A stretch of DNA of 64,000 nucleotides, taken from the NCBI GenBank assembly GCA_021018815.1, contig JAITYX010000007.1, positions 9,848,501 to 9,912,500 on the forward strand, read 5' to 3'. Below the pieces are notes generated by a model. It saw only the letters and a list, made by a program, of their open reading frames with translations. It had not been told where the DNA came from and searched no databases. Each line of letters begins with the position of its first letter. Position 1 is the first letter of the stretch. Shown one piece after another: positions 60,895 to 64,000 of this stretch. Position numbers and translations under genes: made by a program. Source of the stretch: Talinum fruticosum (Eukaryota; Streptophyta; Magnoliopsida; Caryophyllales; Talinaceae).

Positions 60895-61367
60895 CTCTAT
60901 TTGGTTCTAAAAAATTGGTTAGAAAGAAATTTTAAATGGAAAAAAAGTGATGAGGAAAAAAAGTTAGGAGGAAATTGATTTTTTTTCTTGTGTTTGGTTC
61001 AAGGAAAAATAGAAGGAAAAAAATTATAATCATTTTTCCAACATCTTACCTATCCACCACATTGTCATGGAGAGAGAGAGAAAATATTCAATAGTATTGA
61101 TTAATTGAGAAGAGAGAGAAAATTCTTAATAACGTTTGTTAATAGAAATCTCTCTCTTTTCTCCATTTCTCTCTCTTTGTGAATTTTTTCTTCTATTTTC
61201 CTCTCAATTTTGAAAGGAAAATATCATTGACCAAATTTACAAAATTTTCCATGAGTTTTTTCATTAAACTTTTTTCTCTCATTTTTCTTCAATTCAAACA
61301 TGGGAAAGAAATTCATTTTTTTCATATTTATTTTCTTTCCTTCTAATTTTCTTATAATCAAATGGAG
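60895..61367. mobile_element. MITE-like element, AT-rich
   Basis: The left end CTCTATTTGGTTCTAAAAAA and the reverse complement of the right end CTCCATTTGATTATAAGAAA agree at most positions and continue with AATT/GAAAGAAA similarity. The 473-bp interior is rich in GAAAGAAA/TTTCCTTC and has GAGAGAGA and CTCTCTCT arms, so it could fold on itself. No ORF; target duplication not resolved. Confidence 0.55.
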
Positions 61368-61985
61368 CTTTAGAGAAATCGGACTTTAGTGTGTCATCTT
61401 ACAGCAGATGCCTAACTTGAATTGCATTATCGCCCAACAGTTTGAGTTGTCGACCCTCTTGTTAGCCCGGGAATGGAATCAACTGTTGTAAATGTGTTGT
61501 TGTTCTGTTTTCCAGGTGTATTCTACTTCACTAAAATTCATCCGATTTGAGATCTATGTTCTCTATCGGATGCGAGTTACCTTATACGAGTATTATTTAT
61601 ATCTTACATACACTATTTAAGGTCGTGTTGTTATCTCGCTAATTACCTCTAAGGCCCCATTTGGTAAAAATGAGTTTTTTAAGTGGTAGGTAATTGTTTG
61701 TGTAGCTAATAGTTGTTTAGGTAACCGATACCTGTTAGATTTTAAATGTTAGTCGATAGTTGTTCAACTAAACAGATTGAATAAGTATGTTTGATAAATT
61801 TAATAATTGAGTTAGTTGATTATTGTAAATTAATTTAAAAAGATGAAGAAAATTTGCCAAATATATAATTAATGAAGAGATGTTGTCAAAAAATATGAAA
61901 CTACTTTTAAATGTGAAAAGTTAATATTCTTAATTTTTCGTAAATACTACTTGAAATGGTATAAGCTACTCGCAAAAGGAATCTC
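61368..61985. other. intergenic, no gene recognised
   Basis: AT-rich. GGCCCCATTTGGTAAAAATG at 61655 looks like the start of another MITE-type element, but I could not find its partner end. Confidence 0.4.
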
Positions 61986-61989
61986 TCTA

Positions 61990-62791
61990 CCTGACAGGCT
62001 GGTGGCTTACATCAAGATATTCTCTGATCCTGCTCCTTCGGAATCGAAACTGGCCCTGTGGTTGTATCTATAAGTTATCCAATACATGTAGTTTGCAGTG
62101 GTAGAAGTAGGGCTAGGAACAATTTGAAGCTCCGAACCAAGTTATATAACCCGTGTCATGTACTTTGTTGGTAGCAGGGGCTATGTGATTAATGTTACAC
62201 TCTCTACCATGCTCATGGTCATGCTCCAGAAAATATATCCTATATTGTCTTAAATGAATGCTGATTATGCGATCGATTAGACCTAAAGAGAGCACCAAAA
62301 CTGTAAGATACAACTCTTATTCTGATTCATATGCTTCACGCGGAATTCTCTTATAACTAGTACTTGAAGTTTTCACACCAGAGCACTTAATATGTTCTTT
62401 AAGAGATTTTTAATGCTTTTGTCACCATATACTTGGAGTTGTCGACTCACTGATTGTTGCCTAGAAGCACTGTGAAAGGGGCTCCTGAGCGGTGTGAAAA
62501 CCCAGACACAAGGGGGCGGCGAAAATCTGCATTACAAGGCACAGTCTCTTCATCAACATTGATGACAGTGATTGTCTAGCTAGGAATTGAAGATTATTTG
62601 TGTCATTCAGAAATATACTCTTGATGTATACTCTTGCAGAAAGAAAATGAGGGAGTTCGAGACATTCAGGAGGTTGATAGGTCCCCTGTAATAACTGGGT
62701 ATGAAGAGGCCTTAACCTTTGCCCATTGTCACTATTGTGCAGCTTCAAAGGGTTCAAAAGTGGCCCAATCTGCATTGGCTGGTTGTTAATA
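61990..62791 (+). other. coding-like fragments of an unidentified gene
   Basis: Three + strand stretches have protein-like composition: about 61990-62070 (LPDRLVAYIKIFSDPAPSES), about 62468-62580 (STVKGAPERCENPDTRGRRK), and 62641-62791, which follows a plausible acceptor (ACTCTTGCAG) and ends in TAA (ENEGVRDIQEVDRSPVITGY, then EEALTFAHCHYC). They could be exons or relics of one gene. I do not recognise the family, and frame and splicing are not established. A 104-codon frame on the - strand (62461-62775) overlaps them and has no recognisable domain. Confidence 0.25.
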
Positions 62792-64000
62792 TCATGTCCA
62801 ACTTTGAGGAAAACTTAAAAATCTTTAATTAGAATATAAGATTTTATTGTATATGTCACCAAGTTATCTCATGGTGCTTGAAATTTTGTATTAGTCATAG
62901 CTCATTGAGGTACTTTCCTTAGTTGGCCGTGTCATAAGTTAAGGGTAGATTATTTTAGTAGTTGTTTAATTTAAAACGGTTTATTTCATATTTCGAATGG
63001 TTTCTTTTTGTTTTACTGGAAAAGAGGTTGTTATACGATTTGAGATTTAATACTATATGGTTTTTAGGTTTCACAAAACTTACTAATGATTAAAAAAGAG
63101 GGTTTTTTTAAAAAAGTTCACACTCCTTCCTTTTCATTTTAATTGATGTTTAGAGGCTTGAACTAATCCTTGGCAAACACAAACTGTATGACAAATTGTG
63201 AGTTACAAGATCAAATTAGCCCTTATAAAAGTCAACGAAGAAGAAAAAAGAGAGAAGAAAAGGAAATTAATAAGAAGAAAATCAGTAAACTAAATATATT
63301 GAAATTAAAAAGCAATAAATATTATAAAATAAAAATTTTTTTTTTTTAAAGAGACAATTATTTTAAAATGAAGGAAGTATTAGAAATTATATTAGATTCT
63401 AGATGATAAGTATATATAGGAGTTAAAAAGTGGAAAGAATTAAAGTCAAAGGTTAGGAAAATTAATCAAAAAAGACTTGATTAGTGCCTTAATTGAGGAT
63501 GAAACATTAATGTAGATGATTTCCACCGCACCACCATCCTTCTACAATAAAAGCGACGTTTTGCTTAAGCCCTAAGGTTTAGCTAAGCTTGTATGCGGTC
63601 AATTGATTGAGGACAAATGCCTTTTTTTTTTTTTTTTACAGTAAGTGGAACAGCCAATTGTGCCCTTATATCAGGATATTTCAGTGGACCTCCATAGGTC
63701 AAGAGAAGGAATACCGAAGTTCAGAAATCAAGTAATTTACGAATCCAACCTAAAGCTAAAGAAATTGCTTGCTCTAGACTCGAATCTGGGAGGAGCGTGG
63801 GAAGATAGAGGTTGGCTTCGATATTGATTATCACGGAATTGCGCTGTCTCTCTGCACAATCTCAAAAGCTTAGTTCATATATTCTTCTCTCCGATCCCAG
63901 AAATACTAACATCATCTGTGTGAGTCATCATCATTATAGTTACAATAACGTCATTAAGTCATCAGCTTTGTTTTTCAATTTCTACGAATCATAAATAGTA
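62792..64000. other. right edge, no gene recognised
   Basis: AT-rich DNA with T tracts (63340, 63623). A 60-codon frame at 63645-63827 (EQPIVPLYQDISVDLHRSRE) resembles nothing I can name; it may be an exon of a gene that continues outside the window. Confidence 0.35.

Noticed and set aside
1..64000. CRISPR arrays, rRNA genes, organelle insertions, telomeric arrays
   Set aside because: Looked for by reading; none seen. The repeats present are microsatellites, minisatellites or transposon parts.

Overview
The window is nuclear DNA from a flowering plant, almost certainly a eudicot. The genes have AT-rich introns with GT..AG borders, and the families are plant families: 2-oxoglutarate dioxygenases of the ACC-oxidase-homolog clade, a pectinase, a CASP-like protein, a subgroup IVc bHLH factor, GLIP-type GDSL esterases and an ATL RING-H2 ligase. 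The spaces between genes hold plant hAT, LINE, SINE, MITE and LTR remains. I cannot name the species.

Layout. 0.7-18.8 kb: a tandem cluster of four 2OG/Fe(II) dioxygenase copies on the + strand. One is a decayed pseudogene (663-1916). DOX-A (6751-8069) and DOX-B (15203-16845) are intact three-exon genes. DOX-C (17444-18805) carries one frame break. The cluster is spread out by a TTCGGG-rich hAT-like element (1953-4292), MITE-like elements, a tRNA-derived SINE with 17-bp target duplications (9700-9907), and a LINE 3' end on the - strand split by a 2.9-kb solo LTR (11212-14132, TSD TATAC). 20.2-22.3 kb: a nine-exon polygalacturonase with two frame breaks. 24.1-25.3 kb: a CASP-like membrane protein gene. 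28.7-30.8 kb (-): a bHLH104/ILR3-like iron-homeostasis transcription factor, with one GC..AG intron. 32.0-37.1 kb (-): the mitochondrial electron transfer flavoprotein beta subunit, intact, with a LINE fragment in its 2.8-kb first intron. 38.7-45.0 kb: two tandem GDSL esterase/lipase genes. 45-53.4 kb: repeats and apparently gene-free DNA. 53.5-54.5 kb: an intronless ATL1-like RING-H2 ubiquitin ligase. 56.3-60.7 kb: a full-length hAT transposon with matching TIRs and a perfect 8-bp target duplication, carrying a multiply interrupted transposase. 60.7-64 kb: a further MITE-like element and unassigned coding-like fragments.

The genes do not form an evident pathway. The dioxygenase cluster and the GDSL pair look like independent local duplications next to housekeeping and regulatory genes. 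No new biological system was found. The strongest observations are: (1) otherwise well-preserved genes are each broken by what looks like a single missing base, in most cases inside a mononucleotide run, which points to consensus errors in the assembly rather than seven independent pseudogenes; (2) a 189-bp identical tract covering the iron-binding motif of DOX-A and DOX-C, a gene-conversion signature; (3) exact loss of intron 1 in the dioxygenase pseudogene; (4) a precisely bounded, recently inserted hAT element and a precisely bounded SINE.
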